64,000 bases of DNA from Nitrosarchaeum sp. (lineage in GTDB: Archaea > Thermoproteota > Nitrososphaeria > Nitrososphaerales > Nitrosopumilaceae), in the NCBI GenBank assembly GCA_003569705.1, contig BGOU01000001.1, positions 62,001 to 126,000 of the forward strand, written 5' to 3'. Position numbers and translations under genes: made by a program. Each line of letters starts with the position of its first letter. Position 1 is the stretch's first letter. A model generated the notes under the pieces. The model was given only the letters and a program-made list of their open reading frames with translations. It had not been told where the DNA came from and did not search any database. Positions 34,268 through 45,305 of this stretch are shown piece after piece.

Positions 34268-34729
34268 CTATTTAATAGTAAATTTTTCATTTGCGGTTAT
34301 ACTACTCTTTTGATTTTGATCGTTCATTTTCACGACTAGCATGTATTGTCCAGGAGTGTCTATTGTTTCAGAAAATTCATCGTCTACAGGCAAAAGAGTG
34401 TTATTTTCAGCAAAACATTGTTTAAAAAATCCACTTTGTGTAATTACAGTGTTTTTTTCAGAGTAAATTGTAACATAAAGATCGCCGCAATCAAAAAAAG
34501 TGTCATCAATCTTGACTTGTATTTCAATGGGAGTAGAAACAAGATATTGTTTTTCCAGTCCAATGATCTTAATTGATTTATCATGAGACATGGTGTTTGT
34601 TGAACCAATACGCCACATGTTTAGTTCTCTATCAGAGGATTGAAGAACATCTGCCATAACTGCAGACCCAAAAGCAATTGAAAGCACAATAGGCAAAATA
34701 AATACAACGTATACTAACCTAGTTGCCAT
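34268..34729 (-). CDS. Secreted hypothetical protein, 153 aa
   Basis: A signal peptide (VYVVFILPIVLSIAFGSAVMA) is followed by a beta-rich domain (PIEIQVKIDDTFFDCGDLYVTIYS ... GQYMLVVKMND) with two Cys that could form a disulphide. The shape suggests an Ig-like or transthyretin-like fold. No family name can be given. It is divergent from the OLD-like gene. Confidence 0.72.
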   Translation of the reverse strand: MATRLVYVVFILPIVLSIAFGSAVMADVLQSSDRELNMWRIGSTNTMSHDKSIKIIGLEKQYLVSTPIEIQVKIDDTFFDCGDLYVTIYSEKNTVITQSGFFKQCFAENNTLLPVDDEFSETIDTPGQYMLVVKMNDQNQKSSITANEKFTIK

Positions 34730-34833
34730 TTCGTTTTTTCACCTGTAATTCCCTTATATCTATTTAGCAAAATTCCAACACTTGTGATGAATTTGACGAA
34801 TGAGTTAAATCGGAGCCGACTAAATATTGCTAG

Positions 34834-36926
34834 ATGCGACTTAGAAAATTTAGAGTTAGAGCATATCGTTGCATTCATGATTCCGGTGAAATCACAGTTG
34901 GAGATTTAGCAGCGTTTGTTGGAAGAAATGAAAGTGGAAAAACAACAATTCTACAGGCACTAACTTTATTGAATAGAGATGAAAAAGTTTCAGAATTAGA
35001 TCTGTGTGATGAACTATCAGAAGAACTCAAAGGAGAAATCAGATTAGCAGAGGGAGAATTTGAATTAAATTCAAATGAAATTAGATTACTCAAACAATCA
35101 TTTCCAGGTTTACCTGAAATGAAGAAAATAAAATTATTTAGAACTAATAAAAAACAAAAAGTACAATATGAATTTGAAGACATTCAAATCAGTGAAGAGA
35201 CAGATAGAGGACTAAATTCTTGGGAGAATTTTTCAAAACAAATATTGAATTTTTTGGACACCATACCAAATCATCTTAGAATTCAAATTGATACAAAATT
35301 ATTTGACGGTCCTCCTCCAAAAAATCAGGAAATGTTTGATAGTGGCATGGCTGAATTTAGTAATCAATTTCACGTGATAGCTGTACAAGAACCTAAAGTT
35401 ATCGAAGAGTGGGAAAAAATCTATGAAAGTCCTGAAAACCAGTTTTCTAAACTTCTTAGTGGTGAAAGTGAAAAATCAGCTTTAGAGAATTTTATCGCAT
35501 CAGAATTACATCCTCGTTTTGTGTATTTTTCAGATTACAAGAAAATTTATGGAAATATCAATCTAAATGAATATCTTCGAGAGGAAAAAGGAGAACGCGT
35601 AGGTTCGATAGAATTTGTCGAAGAATTTGACAAGGCTGAAACGGTAAGAAATCTTTTCTATTTAGCAGAATTAGACATTAAAGCATTAGATGAAGTCAAA
35701 GGTACTCCATCAAAATGCATCAAAATTCTCAATACTGCAAGTAATAGATTGACTAAGAAATTAAATCCAGCGTGGAAAGGAGATCCAATCCATGTTGAAT
35801 TGAGATATAATCCAGGAAACATCATGAGTGTCGTAATTTCAGATATTCATCGTGATGGAACAGTAACCAATACGGGTTTGCTAAATAGAAGAGCTGAAGG
35901 TTTCAAATGGACATTTTCTTTTATTGTAAACTTTGCAGCAGAAACACAAAGAGCAGAGTTGAAAGAAGCATATTACTTCTTGATGAACCTGCAAGAAATC
36001 TTCACCCCACACAGCAAAGAGGAATTTCAGATCTACTGAAGAGTTTAGCAGGTTCAAATCAGGTTTTGTATGCTACTCACTCACCATTCATGATTTTTGA
36101 TTATACCCCTGGAAATCTACTAGTAGTAGAACTAGATAAAAGAAAACATCTCAGTAAAATTTTTTATGATTACTGGAATGCTGATGATAAAACACTAACT
36201 CCAATACTATACGGCTTATCAAGAGGATTAGTTGAATCGATTGTGGACAGAGAAATTGGAACTAACTCTAGACCAGTGATTATCGTAGAGACAATGTCAG
36301 ATGCAATGTATCTAAATGCTTTTGATAAATTTTTACAGGATCCAAATATTTCAATGAATCCACTAAATGTCGTAGCTGCATACAATAAAAATTCAGTGTT
36401 ACCTCTAGCAATTTTTTACAGAAATCACGGATATAGGACATTTATTTTATTGGATAATTCAGAAGAATCCAAACAAATTTCAGCTCAATTAGTATCAAAT
36501 GAATTCTCACCAATTCAAACAATATTTTTTGAGAGAGAGGGAAAGAATCTAGAATCAATTGAGGATTATGTTGTTCTAGAAGATTACATCCATGCAGTTA
36601 ATCAAACATATGAGATTAGATTGAGAAAAGAGGGTTATTCAAACCTCACATCTCGAGATGTCACTTTAAAGGAAAAGAAAGGAGTTTTAGACAATTTGAA
36701 AAAAATTTGGGAAGATCACAGAGATGATGATTGGGGTCAATTCGATAATGAAGAAATCACTCGATATATTTGCGAAAAAATCACCTTAGAAGAGACAGAT
36801 TTCTTGTCAGATAAAACCAAAGACCAATTTAGATCATTATATAGATTAATTGCTGAAAGAATACGACAATATCAAAATGTTGTTACAAAGTCAGATTTAG
36901 CCAAATTTCAAAGGGCCAGAATTTAA
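34834..36926 (+). pseudogene. OLD-family ATPase/TOPRIM nuclease, frameshifted
   Basis: The first frame (34834-36039) gives an ABC-type ATPase head with Walker A GRNESGKTT (30-38). The second (usable from about 35960 to 36926) carries Walker B LLLDEPARNLHP, the H-loop LYATHSPFM, and a TOPRIM-like region with IIVETMSDAMYL. Neither half alone could hydrolyse ATP. One extra A near 35962 (GAAGC read as GAAAGC) joins them into a protein of about 698 aa of the overcoming-lysogenisation-defect type, many of which act in phage defence. The break is seen; its cause is not. Confidence 0.85.
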
Positions 36927-37007
36927 GATTAAAGAAGTTTGCTTATGAAAAGTACCCTAATAACAAATACAAAAGCAGTAAAATATCCTTCAAGGTTTAA
37001 TTGAGAG

Positions 37008-39178
37008 ATGAAGCAGATGCAACACATGAGTAAGGCCTCTACTAGAGGAGTTTTCCTTTCCTTAATCTTATTATGTTTAACAGTGGCAATAATTGTTCCA
37101 ATCAATGCATATGCAACAGAAACAATTAATGCAAAAAGTTTTTCATTTGAAGAAACTACCATTATTGAATTTACAAATAGTGGAAAAGAGGATGTAAATT
37201 CATTTAGAATTTGGTTAGGTAATGATATCAATTTTAAATCGTTTAAAACAGAAAGCGGTTGGATTGGTCAGAAAACACCTCAAGGAGTTATAATTTTTAC
37301 ATCTTCAGAATCTGTCAAACCAGGTGAATCTATAAAAATTGGAGTTAAGACAGATAAAATAAATCCAGGAATAAATTGGAAGGCACTTGATAAAAATGAA
37401 AAACAAATAGAAATTGGAAAAACTATTCCAAAAGAATTACCAAAGCCCATAAATAATGAAAAAATAACAGGAGAAAATTCAGGTAATGGAATTTTATCTG
37501 ATTCAGTATTTAGAATAATTCCAGACAAACCAAGTGTAGGATCAACCATTAGAGTTACTGGTGATAATTTTGGAGCATTACAACAATTTGATTTTTACAT
37601 AAACACAGACAAAATTGGAACTTTTGAGACAGATGGGGAAGGTCATTTTATCAGTACTGTAATAATTCCAAAAGATCAAAATGCTGATAGGGTTGATTTT
37701 TCGGTTAAAGACAAAGCAGGAAATGAAAAGAAAATAAGTCTAAGAATAATGGAAACAGAAACCAGAAAACCAGCAACTGAAAATATAAAACTTACAATCA
37801 AAGGAATTCCAGAAGTATTGCATAGGGGAGACTTTATAGAAGTTTCAGGTACAGCTCAACCCAATGGCGGTATTACTGCATCAGTCAAAGATATAGATGA
37901 AACAATTATCAACACAAGAACCGCAAAGTAGATTCTAAAGGAGATTGGAAAATAGAACCAATCATAGTGCCTGTAGATGCACCATTTGGAAGATACACTG
38001 CTGTGATTTCTGATGGCAGAGAAGAGATTTCAACGTCTTGGGTAGTAGAATCAGGTAAAGTAATTATCATAACACCTACAGCTTTGCAATTTAATCCTGG
38101 AGAGATAATGAAATTTAACGGTACCGCACCACCAAACAAAGCACTAGAAATAATTTTAAAGGATCCACTGGGAGATGAAAAATTTTCAGATATTATTCAA
38201 GTAGATGAATCAGGAATTGTTGAATTTGCATATCCGACAAAAGAAAACGTAGACAAAGAGGGTACATGGACCTTGATTGCTGTACAAGATGAAAATAAAG
38301 AGTTTATTTTTACAGGATTAGGAGAACCTCCTTCAATACCAATAAACATAGAATTTGATAAATTAAATTATAAATCTACAGAAACCGCAATCATTTCATT
38401 AACGGGAAAACCATTAGACAAACTAAACATGTTAATTATTGATCCATCAGATAAAGCAAAACAGTTTTCAGATGATAGCAATCTAGTTTCCATCACATTA
38501 CAACAAGATGGAAGAAAAACATATAGTTTAGATCTAAATGGATATGCGTCTGGAACATACACTGCTGTTATCAGTAAAGGTTCTTCCAAAAGTTCTCAAA
38601 TATTTACAGTTGGATTACAAACAGGTTCTGGTGAAATTAAAATAAGCAGTACAAAATCAGAATATCGCCCTGGAGAGCCAATTTTAGTTTTAGGAAAAGC
38701 AAACCAAAATGTACTGCTTACACTCACATTGATTGACCCTGATGGAAACTTGTGGAAAACAAAGGAAATATTTTCAGATAAAGTGGGAAATATTAAAGGG
38801 GGTGAGTTGAGAATGCCTTCTAAAGCAAAGCCAGGCACATGGACAATTAATGCAAAAAGTGGTTCAAATTTTAATGAGATTAAGATCGAAGTGATAACAT
38901 CAATAGAAGAAGGACTCGTGGTTACGGTGAATCAAGGTATAGAAATTCCAGGATTTGGAAAAAGTATCAATATCAAAGTAGTAAATGCAGTTCAAACAGT
39001 ACAAATTGAAATCATATCATCAAACGGCAATGTAATAGAGACGTTGTCATTTCCTCCTACTAGTAAAGGAGAAATCAAACAACCGTGGTTTATTCCACAA
39101 GGTACAGCATCAGGAACATACACCGTCAAAGTAAAAGATGGTCAAAATACATCTCAAACAACTTTTGATATAAAATAA
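37008..39178 (+). pseudogene. Large secreted multi-Ig-like surface protein, frameshifted
   Basis: The first frame (37008-37931) has a signal peptide (FLSLILLCLTVAIIVPINAYA) and repeated beta-sandwich domains. The second (37967-39178, coding back to 37922) continues the same repeat type (LTGKPLDKL, YTAVISKGSSKSSQIF, YRPGEPILVLGKANQN) and ends FDIK. Adding one A to the run at 37925-37927 joins them through TAKVDSKGDWKIEP into about 724 aa. Macroglobulin/Ig-like repeats and export suggest a cell-surface or adhesion protein of the kind found around thaumarchaeal S-layers. The molecular role is unknown. Confidence 0.8.
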
Positions 39179-39217
39179 CTTCAAACAATTTTATTCCACC
39201 TATTTTAAATTCAAGAT

Positions 39218-39730
39218 ATGAATCTTAAAGAAAAAATAACAGAATTTCCAAATTTCCCTAAAAAAGGAATTCTATTTCGAGATTTCAGCCCCATATTGAA
39301 AGATCCATCCGCATTGTCATTTATTGCAGATGAATTTACGAAATATTTTCATCCAAAAGATGTGGATTTATTTGCAGGCATAGAATCTAGAGGATTCTTA
39401 CTTGCTTGTGTACTAGCTACTAGATACAATAAAGGAATGATCATGATCAGAAAGGCAGGAAAACTACCAGGTAAGACTACCAAACTATCATACAAAATTG
39501 AATACGGTCAAGATACAATTGAAATTCAAAAAGACATAATCAGTAAGGGACAAAAAATCCTAATTTGTGACGATTTACTTGCAACAGGAGGAACTGCAAA
39601 AGCATCTGCAAAATTAATAGAAAAAGTAGGTGGGAAAGTTACAGGATTTGCATTCATAATAGAATTAACTGAACTAAATGGAATGAAGGGAATCAATCAA
39701 TACAACTGTAAATCATTGGTGAAATACTAG
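39218..39730 (+). CDS. apt: Adenine phosphoribosyltransferase
   Basis: The 170-aa protein has [15 protein letters not shown] at the N-terminus, the family hallmark [20 protein letters not shown], and the PRPP-binding motif [16 protein letters not shown]. It converts adenine and PRPP to AMP. Its stop overlaps by one base the GTG of the phosphorylase that releases adenine from methylthioadenosine, so the two act in sequence. Confidence 0.95.
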   Translation: MNLKEKITEFPNFPKKGILFRDFSPILKDPSALSFIADEFTKYFHPKDVDLFAGIESRGFLLACVLATRYNKGMIMIRKAGKLPGKTTKLSYKIEYGQDTIEIQKDIISKGQKILICDDLLATGGTAKASAKLIEKVGGKVTGFAFIIELTELNGMKGINQYNCKSLVKY

Positions 39731-40521
39731 TGGAAAAAGACGTAGAAATTGGAATTTTTGGCGGAACTGGCATTTATGATTCAGGAATACTTGAAAATGC
39801 TCAAGAAGTTACAATAGATACGCCGTTTGGAAAACCATCAGATACAATTACTGTTGGAATTTTTAAAGGAAGAAAAATTGCATTTTTACCAAGACATGGA
39901 AAAAAGCATGCAATTCCACCACATTTGATAAATTACAAAGCCAATATTTGGGCATTCAAAGAATTAGGCATTACGAGAATAATTGCACCTTCTGCAGTTG
40001 GAAGTTTGAAAGAAGCAATAGAACCGGGACATTTTGCATTGCCAACACAGTTCTTAGATTTCACCAAATCAAGAAATGGTTCATTTTCAGAAAATGGAAG
40101 AGTTATTCATATTTCGGTAGCAGACCCATTTTGTCCTGAATTACAATCATCAATTCTAAAAGTTGCAAAGGAACAAAATATCCATATCCATAAAGATTGC
40201 ACATATGTTTGCATTGAAGGTCCAAGATTTTCTACCAAAGCTGAATCAAAATTTTATAGAACCACAGGAGCAGACATTATTGGAATGACTCTAGTTCCAG
40301 AGTGTCAACTTGCAAGAGAAGCTCAAATGTGTTATGCTTCAATTTCAACAGTGACGGATTACGATGTATGGGCAGAAAAACCAGTTACGGCCAAAGAAGT
40401 TTTGGAGACATTATCAAAAAATGTAGAAAGAACAAAGAAGATTCTTACAGATTTAATTAGTCAAATTCCAAAAACAAGAAGTTGTTTGTGTGCAAAGGCT
40501 TTAGAAGAAGCTGAATTCTAA
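39730..40521 (+). CDS. mtnP: S-methyl-5'-thioadenosine phosphorylase
   Basis: The 263-aa PNP/MTAP-family protein begins at GTG with [15 protein letters not shown]. It has [21 protein letters not shown], phosphate and purine sites in IAPSAVGSL, the [16 protein letters not shown] block, [14 protein letters not shown] and the purine-site Asp in VTDYDVWAE. It splits methylthioadenosine to adenine and methylthioribose-1-phosphate. Coupled to apt by a one-base overlap. Cys-rich end (SCLCAKA) as in thermophilic homologues with disulphides. Confidence 0.93.
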   Translation: MEKDVEIGIFGGTGIYDSGILENAQEVTIDTPFGKPSDTITVGIFKGRKIAFLPRHGKKHAIPPHLINYKANIWAFKELGITRIIAPSAVGSLKEAIEPGHFALPTQFLDFTKSRNGSFSENGRVIHISVADPFCPELQSSILKVAKEQNIHIHKDCTYVCIEGPRFSTKAESKFYRTTGADIIGMTLVPECQLAREAQMCYASISTVTDYDVWAEKPVTAKEVLETLSKNVERTKKILTDLISQIPKTRSCLCAKALEEAEF

Positions 40522-40802
40522 TCGTCAACAAAAGATTCTCTTTTCAATCCTTCAGGTAAAGTAAGATCACCTTGAAGAAGATTAATTTGCAATGAAGTTA
40601 TTACTTCATCAACATTGTAGCCTAGTTTTTCTAGCTCTTTTTCTGTAATTTTGGAAATTTTTGCACCTATATTTTGACCACCTATTCGTCCAAATGCAAT
40701 TGCATTGAATCTAAAAGAGTGAGTATCAATGGTAAAAGTACCAGTAATTTTTGCGGCCATCTGACTTCCATGAACATTATTAATGTGAACTTTAAGATTC
40801 AT
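40518..40802 (-). CDS. Conserved hypothetical protein, 94 aa
   Basis: A small mixed alpha/beta protein: [18 protein letters not shown], then [20 protein letters not shown] and a C-terminal acidic helix. The frame overlaps mtnP by 4 bases convergently. No motif is recognised. It forms an apparent series with the two upstream genes on the same strand. Confidence 0.65.
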   Translation of the reverse strand: MNLKVHINNVHGSQMAAKITGTFTIDTHSFRFNAIAFGRIGGQNIGAKISKITEKELEKLGYNVDEVITSLQINLLQGDLTLPEGLKRESFVDD

Positions 40803-40807
40803 TTAAG

Positions 40808-41251
40808 TCAGATTTCTACAGCCTTGTTAACATTATCGTCTATCAAAAAGCTCCAGTGTTTATCATCTTCAACTTTGAAATTTTTTACTTTAAGAGGGAC
40901 AATTTGTTCATCTAAACATTCATGTTTAATTTCAGAATTTTCTTTCAATCTAACTAATTTCCATCGGTATTTTCCTTGTTGTACTTTACATACAATGACA
41001 CCCCATTTTGCATCTGAATCAATTTTTGGCATTCCTACCAAATCTGCCAACTCCTCTATTCCAAGCTGTTTTTCCTCACAAAATCGCTTTTTACATGCAC
41101 CGCATCGCCAGACATCAACTGAACCTATAGTTCTCTCATCTATGTTGATGTTAACTACACCAAAATACACGGGTTGATGTTTACAAGATTCTGTATCAAT
41201 ACTCAATGCTGTTAACCAAACATTAGGATTATTTAGTTCTTGCATCATCAT
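40808..41251 (-). CDS. Conserved hypothetical protein with a CxxC pair
   Basis: The 147-aa protein has a CGACKKRFCEEKQ motif near residue 50 and further Cys and His residues (ESCKHQP, KHECLDEQ) that could together bind zinc. A beta-rich middle (WGVIVCKVQQGKYRWKLVRL) follows. The family is not recognised. Its start lies inside the end of the TrmB-like gene (23-base overlap), so the genes are co-transcribed. Confidence 0.68.
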   Translation of the reverse strand: MMMQELNNPNVWLTALSIDTESCKHQPVYFGVVNINIDERTIGSVDVWRCGACKKRFCEEKQLGIEELADLVGMPKIDSDAKWGVIVCKVQQGKYRWKLVRLKENSEIKHECLDEQIVPLKVKNFKVEDDKHWSFLIDDNVNKAVEI

Positions 41252-41585
41252 ATGATTTTTCTAGGATTACTCCTATATTGTCTACAATTTTATTTCGTTT
41301 AAATTCAATATTTTCTCGTGCACATAATTTTCTATACATGTTTACAGCGGTAAATCGAGGATGCATTGCCTCAAATTCAGTTTCAGAAATATCTATGAAA
41401 GCGCCCAACGTCATAAGTGCCTTGGCAGTATTCAAAGCATCATCAGTGGAAATCTTTAGTTTTTCTCCAATTGTAGAAGGGGACATTTTTCCATAGCATG
41501 TGACTAAAAGAAAGACTTTAGCTTGTAATGGATCTAATTTTATTTCCGAAATTAGATCTTTTTCAACTCTGGATATTTCCATCAT
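41229..41585 (-). CDS. TrmB-like winged-helix regulator
   Basis: A 118-aa winged helix of the TrmB/Sugar-TrmB type: LDPLQAKVFLLVTCYGKMSPSTIGEKLKIS, then ALMTLGAFIDISETEFEAMHPRFTAVNMYR. There is no sugar-binding domain. It heads a three-gene run (41585 to 40518) and may regulate it. The target is unknown. Confidence 0.78.
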   Translation of the reverse strand: MMEISRVEKDLISEIKLDPLQAKVFLLVTCYGKMSPSTIGEKLKISTDDALNTAKALMTLGAFIDISETEFEAMHPRFTAVNMYRKLCARENIEFKRNKIVDNIGVILEKSYDDARTK

Positions 41586-41656
41586 TTTTAAAATGAAACC
41601 TAGTCAAATAAAGGATTATTATGAATCTCTTTTCACCAATAATTTCTTTGATATTT

Positions 41657-41845
41657 TCAATGAAAACCCCATTGCAATAAAGTGAATAACCCCCCTATGA
41701 TTGCAGCCTGTATCAAATTATCAAGAATCATCCAAAATACCATAAAAGACACGATAGAGGGAACAGTGACAATTACGGCAATAATTGAGCCTTTCAAAAC
41801 AATATCCTTCATCGTTAGTTTACCAGTTTTATTGTCACTAGTCAT
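41657..41845 (-). CDS. Small two-helix membrane protein, 62 aa
   Basis: A polar N-terminus (MTSDNKTGKLTMKDIV) is followed by two hydrophobic helices (about residues 18-40 and 44-60). It starts only 3 bases from the divergent Hsp20-like gene, so promoters must overlap coding sequence. No family is recognised. Confidence 0.6.
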   Translation of the reverse strand: MTSDNKTGKLTMKDIVLKGSIIAVIVTVPSIVSFMVFWMILDNLIQAAIIGGLFTLLQWGFH

Positions 41846-41848
41846 TAA

Positions 41849-42373
41849 ATGAATTTCAAAAAAATGGTAATAAAAACCAAAGATACTTTATATTTGGTCA
41901 AAGTCAAATTCAACTACTTGGCAAGTTACAAGGGAACATATTCAAATGAACAGTCATTAAATTTTGTAATTCCAATTATGGTAATTTTATTTCTTGGAAT
42001 TATTTACATAATGACTCAAAGAGCAGGTTCAGGATTTGTTAGCTTTATTCTAATTGGAGCTGCTGCAATTACAATGTTTTATTGGGTTCATGTTCTAAAG
42101 AAAATGACTAAAGATAAAAAACCAGCATACAATGTAAGAGAGCAAGAGACAAAAAATTGGGTGTATGATCTTATCAAAGGAGAGGGAGATTTTGTCTTTG
42201 TAGCTGAAGTTCCAGGACCAGAAGATAAAATAGCAGTCAGATTGGTTGACGGTATTTTGTATGTTCGTGGCTCTGCAGGTTTTTCAAAAGAAGTTCCAAT
42301 AGAAGGTTCAAACGAAATGCAAATTTTTGATTTTAAATATAGAAACGGTGTACTTACACTAAGAATAAAATAA
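41849..42373 (+). CDS. Membrane-anchored Hsp20/alpha-crystallin-like protein
   Basis: Two membrane helices (about residues 32-52 and 58-77) are followed by a domain with FVFVAEVPGPEDKIAVRLVDGILYV and the ending YRNGVLTLRIK. The last is the GVLTLxI signature strand of Hsp20-like beta sandwiches. The ordinary small heat shock protein is soluble; here the chaperone domain is tethered to the membrane on the cytoplasmic side. The client is unknown. Confidence 0.75.
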   Translation: MNFKKMVIKTKDTLYLVKVKFNYLASYKGTYSNEQSLNFVIPIMVILFLGIIYIMTQRAGSGFVSFILIGAAAITMFYWVHVLKKMTKDKKPAYNVREQETKNWVYDLIKGEGDFVFVAEVPGPEDKIAVRLVDGILYVRGSAGFSKEVPIEGSNEMQIFDFKYRNGVLTLRIK

Positions 42374-43480
42374 CTACATACTTTTTGCAAGTTCTAATTT
42401 TTGTGGAAGATATTTATCAGTAATGTTTGTCAAACCATATTTTGAAAATGCTTCTAACTCAGCTTTTCTTTTGATTTTAAGAAATACATCTAATTCTTTT
42501 TTCCAAATACCTTCTTGATATCGAGGATCACTTTGTAGATCGTGACATCGTTTAATGTCAGATTCAGTCATCGGAATTGTTGGGAGTTTAAATTTTTCAA
42601 TATCAGTAGCCCACACACCTACCCATTTTGCATCAGGAACTGTCAAGTCTCTTAGATGTGCAGCATTTGCAGAACCAGATTTTATTACCATTGCAATATG
42701 TTCTCCATACACATCACCGTCGGTGAGAACAATTACAGGCAACCCCATTTCATCATGTAGTCTTTTTAAAAGAGTTCTAGTGGAACGTGGAGCTTGACCT
42801 CCAGTATTAATGATGATAGATTTGAATTTCTTATCAACTTGTTCTTCTACAAATCTTGTAAATAGACCACCTTTCTCAATAGCAATTACAATTTCAGCAC
42901 TCGTATCAACTAGTTCTGCAGTAGTCAAACTAGGACCTATTGCATATCCATCAGGGTGATTAGAAAGATTCATTGTTTTACCTTCATACCCAGGTATTGT
43001 ATACTCTATATTCAAATCTCCAAAAATTGAACTTCTCTCTTCTGGAAATATATGAAAATCTTCACGTGGTTTTGATAATACAGCTTCCAAATCGACGATT
43101 ATATTATCAGACTCTGATTGGTCTTCAAATTCAATTTCGAATGCTTGAGATGAATAATAGACATCTCTTAATGTAGATGATTTTTTTTCGTGTGTTAATC
43201 TGTTGGCAAAAAATGCCAACCACATTAATTGTGTAAATGATCTTAATTGAGAAGAATTTCTTGAACTTCGAAGTGCAGCAGAATTTCCCAAAATATATTG
43301 TCGGAGTTTTTTATCATATACAATGTTACTAACAGATCTGCTAGGAATTGAAAGTTTTGGGAATTGTCCGTTATCCAAATCGCCATAGACTTTGGCACCA
43401 TGATCTTTTAGTGCATCTATGATATTTTGCTGTTTTTCATTTGCTTTTTGTTTACGATCTTTAGATTTATTTGTCGTCAA
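42374..43480 (-). CDS. top6A: DNA topoisomerase VI subunit A
   Basis: The 368-aa Spo11-like protein has a winged helix with the catalytic Tyr in STLRDVYYSSQ (about residues 102-111) and a TOPRIM domain (VIVLTDGDVYGEHI). With Top6B it makes ATP-dependent double-strand passage in DNA. It overlaps top6B by 14 bases. Confidence 0.95.
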   Translation of the reverse strand: MTTNKSKDRKQKANEKQQNIIDALKDHGAKVYGDLDNGQFPKLSIPSRSVSNIVYDKKLRQYILGNSAALRSSRNSSQLRSFTQLMWLAFFANRLTHEKKSSTLRDVYYSSQAFEIEFEDQSESDNIIVDLEAVLSKPREDFHIFPEERSSIFGDLNIEYTIPGYEGKTMNLSNHPDGYAIGPSLTTAELVDTSAEIVIAIEKGGLFTRFVEEQVDKKFKSIIINTGGQAPRSTRTLLKRLHDEMGLPVIVLTDGDVYGEHIAMVIKSGSANAAHLRDLTVPDAKWVGVWATDIEKFKLPTIPMTESDIKRCHDLQSDPRYQEGIWKKELDVFLKIKRKAELEAFSKYGLTNITDKYLPQKLELAKSM

Positions 43481-45305
43481 CTATTATCTCCTCTTCTAAC
43501 AATTTCTTATAATTTGGTTCTTTAGTCTTTCCAGCAAGTTCTGTAGAAAACTGTGCAATTAATGGAAGATACTTTGCATATAGATTTGCTCTCTTTTTTG
43601 CCATATCAGCTTGACCTCGCTTAGACATGTATGCTGCAAGTTTTCTAGATAAAAATTGGAGTCCTAATCTTAATTCACGTTCTATTTCTTGTCTATCTGC
43701 CACATTTTCTTTTCCAACTGTTTTGTAAGGTATTCGAGTAGAACAGATATGAGACACTATAACAAATGGTGGTTCACCTTTAACTTTGTACCTACCCCAA
43801 TCAGTATCATTTACTACTTTTAGAACTACATCACTTCCCTCATCATAAAGCAATGGAATTCTATTGGCATATCGATAAACATGTGGGCCTCCTGGACGTA
43901 TTTCGCCACCATATGCAATACCCATTTCTACAATAAATGGAAATCCAGAATAAGCTGAAGCTGGACGTTGAATTACCGCACAAAAATCAGGTTTAAAGAA
44001 TTTCTTCATTCCTTTTTCAAGTGGTTCTTCACCTAGTGGTGCCAGACAACTTGGATCTGGTGAAAGAAAATCTTCAAATTTTTGTAATGAATCACTTAGT
44101 CTTACTAATTCTTCATTAGTCATAGTTCCCATTCGTTTGTCTGGTTTGAAACCCGCAAATTCTGCAAATTTAACCGCGGTTGATGGTCCTATTCTTTGGA
44201 ATCCTTTTGTCAAAAATGTGGTTAGTGTTTCTCCTTGGACAGTACCAGTCAATTGTTTATAGTATGAACTTTCTGGATCCATATCTACTGATTTAGATTG
44301 AGAATCACCAAAATCCCAATAGTACAATTTTTTATTCGGTACATCAATATCATCAATTCTAATTTTATTTAATTTATCAAAATCCATTTTAAGAAAAGAC
44401 ATCAAAGAAATTACAACTCTTACAGGTCTAGAAAGAGTTTTCCAACGCTTTTTTGCTTTATCCATGATTCCAGTGAAGGATAAATTATTTTTTGCCAGTC
44501 CTAAATCTTTTCTAACTTTTTCAACCATTGCATCATCAATGGTGGGAATTTCAAATTGTGATTCAACCATCATTCGTCTAATTGTTTCAACATCAATACC
44601 ATGTGCATGAGGTCTAATTATTGTAGGTGGAGGTGGCATTTCATTTACAATTTTAGAGTAATGGAATTTTTCGCCCTTAGGATCATCAAAAGTTATTGTT
44701 GCATATGGAGTAATCAAAGATGTTTCATAAACATAATCTTTAATTTTGGAACCTGCTTTCGCATAATCACCTTCAAGACAAATACTAACGGAGAGACCTC
44801 GTTTTGTTACTTCTTTAGTAGTATGTTTTAGAATCACAGGCTTATTTTTTTGAATATCCAATAACAATTCAAATTCATCTTGAATTTTCCCATCAGTTGA
44901 ACTTTTGACTAAAACAGGTTTGTTTGTTGTAATTTGACCATATAGAATTGCCATAGTTGCCCCAAGTCCAAACATACCTCGTGCCTGTTTTAATCCAAAC
45001 TTTGAACCATAAAGTACAGTTCCAAATGCCAATGGAACGTGTTTTGTCTCTATTCCAGGTCCATTATCTTTGACTGTTAGAATGTATGGCTTTGGATCCG
45101 GTTTTTCTGGATCAATTGCCTTTATCGACAGATGAACATCAGGAAAAATTCCTTTCTGATCACATGCATCCAAGGAATTTTCTACAAATTCTCTTACTGC
45201 TGTATATAATGATCTAGTGGGATTGCTAAAACCAGCTAAATCCCTATTTCTATAAAAAAACTCACTTGGTGAGATTTGATTAAATTTTTCTTTAATCGAA
45301 GACAT
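43467..45305 (-). CDS. top6B: DNA topoisomerase VI subunit B
   Basis: A 612-aa GHKL ATPase with N box FVENSLDACD, G1 VKDNGPGIE, G2-type GMFGLGATMA, an H2TH domain and transducer domain (FIVEMGIAYGGEI). It clamps on the transported DNA segment and drives Top6A cleavage. The C-terminus ends in a Lys/Glu-rich extension. It overlaps the KH-protein gene by 14 bases in a compact operon with Rio1. Confidence 0.95.
   Translation of the reverse strand: MSSIKEKFNQISPSEFFYRNRDLAGFSNPTRSLYTAVREFVENSLDACDQKGIFPDVHLSIKAIDPEKPDPKPYILTVKDNGPGIETKHVPLAFGTVLYGSKFGLKQARGMFGLGATMAILYGQITTNKPVLVKSSTDGKIQDEFELLLDIQKNKPVILKHTTKEVTKRGLSVSICLEGDYAKAGSKIKDYVYETSLITPYATITFDDPKGEKFHYSKIVNEMPPPPTIIRPHAHGIDVETIRRMMVESQFEIPTIDDAMVEKVRKDLGLAKNNLSFTGIMDKAKKRWKTLSRPVRVVISLMSFLKMDFDKLNKIRIDDIDVPNKKLYYWDFGDSQSKSVDMDPESSYYKQLTGTVQGETLTTFLTKGFQRIGPSTAVKFAEFAGFKPDKRMGTMTNEELVRLSDSLQKFEDFLSPDPSCLAPLGEEPLEKGMKKFFKPDFCAVIQRPASAYSGFPFIVEMGIAYGGEIRPGGPHVYRYANRIPLLYDEGSDVVLKVVNDTDWGRYKVKGEPPFVIVSHICSTRIPYKTVGKENVADRQEIERELRLGLQFLSRKLAAYMSKRGQADMAKKRANLYAKYLPLIAQFSTELAGKTKEPNYKKLLEEEIIVDDK

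Noticed and set aside
35900-35970. Programmed -1 frameshift to join the OLD halves
   Set aside because: No slippery heptamer or following hairpin is visible, and four other genes show the same one-base homopolymer defect.
36929-37231. Minus-strand open frame between the OLD gene and the surface protein
   Set aside because: It lies over the signal peptide coding part of the surface protein and has no recognisable features.
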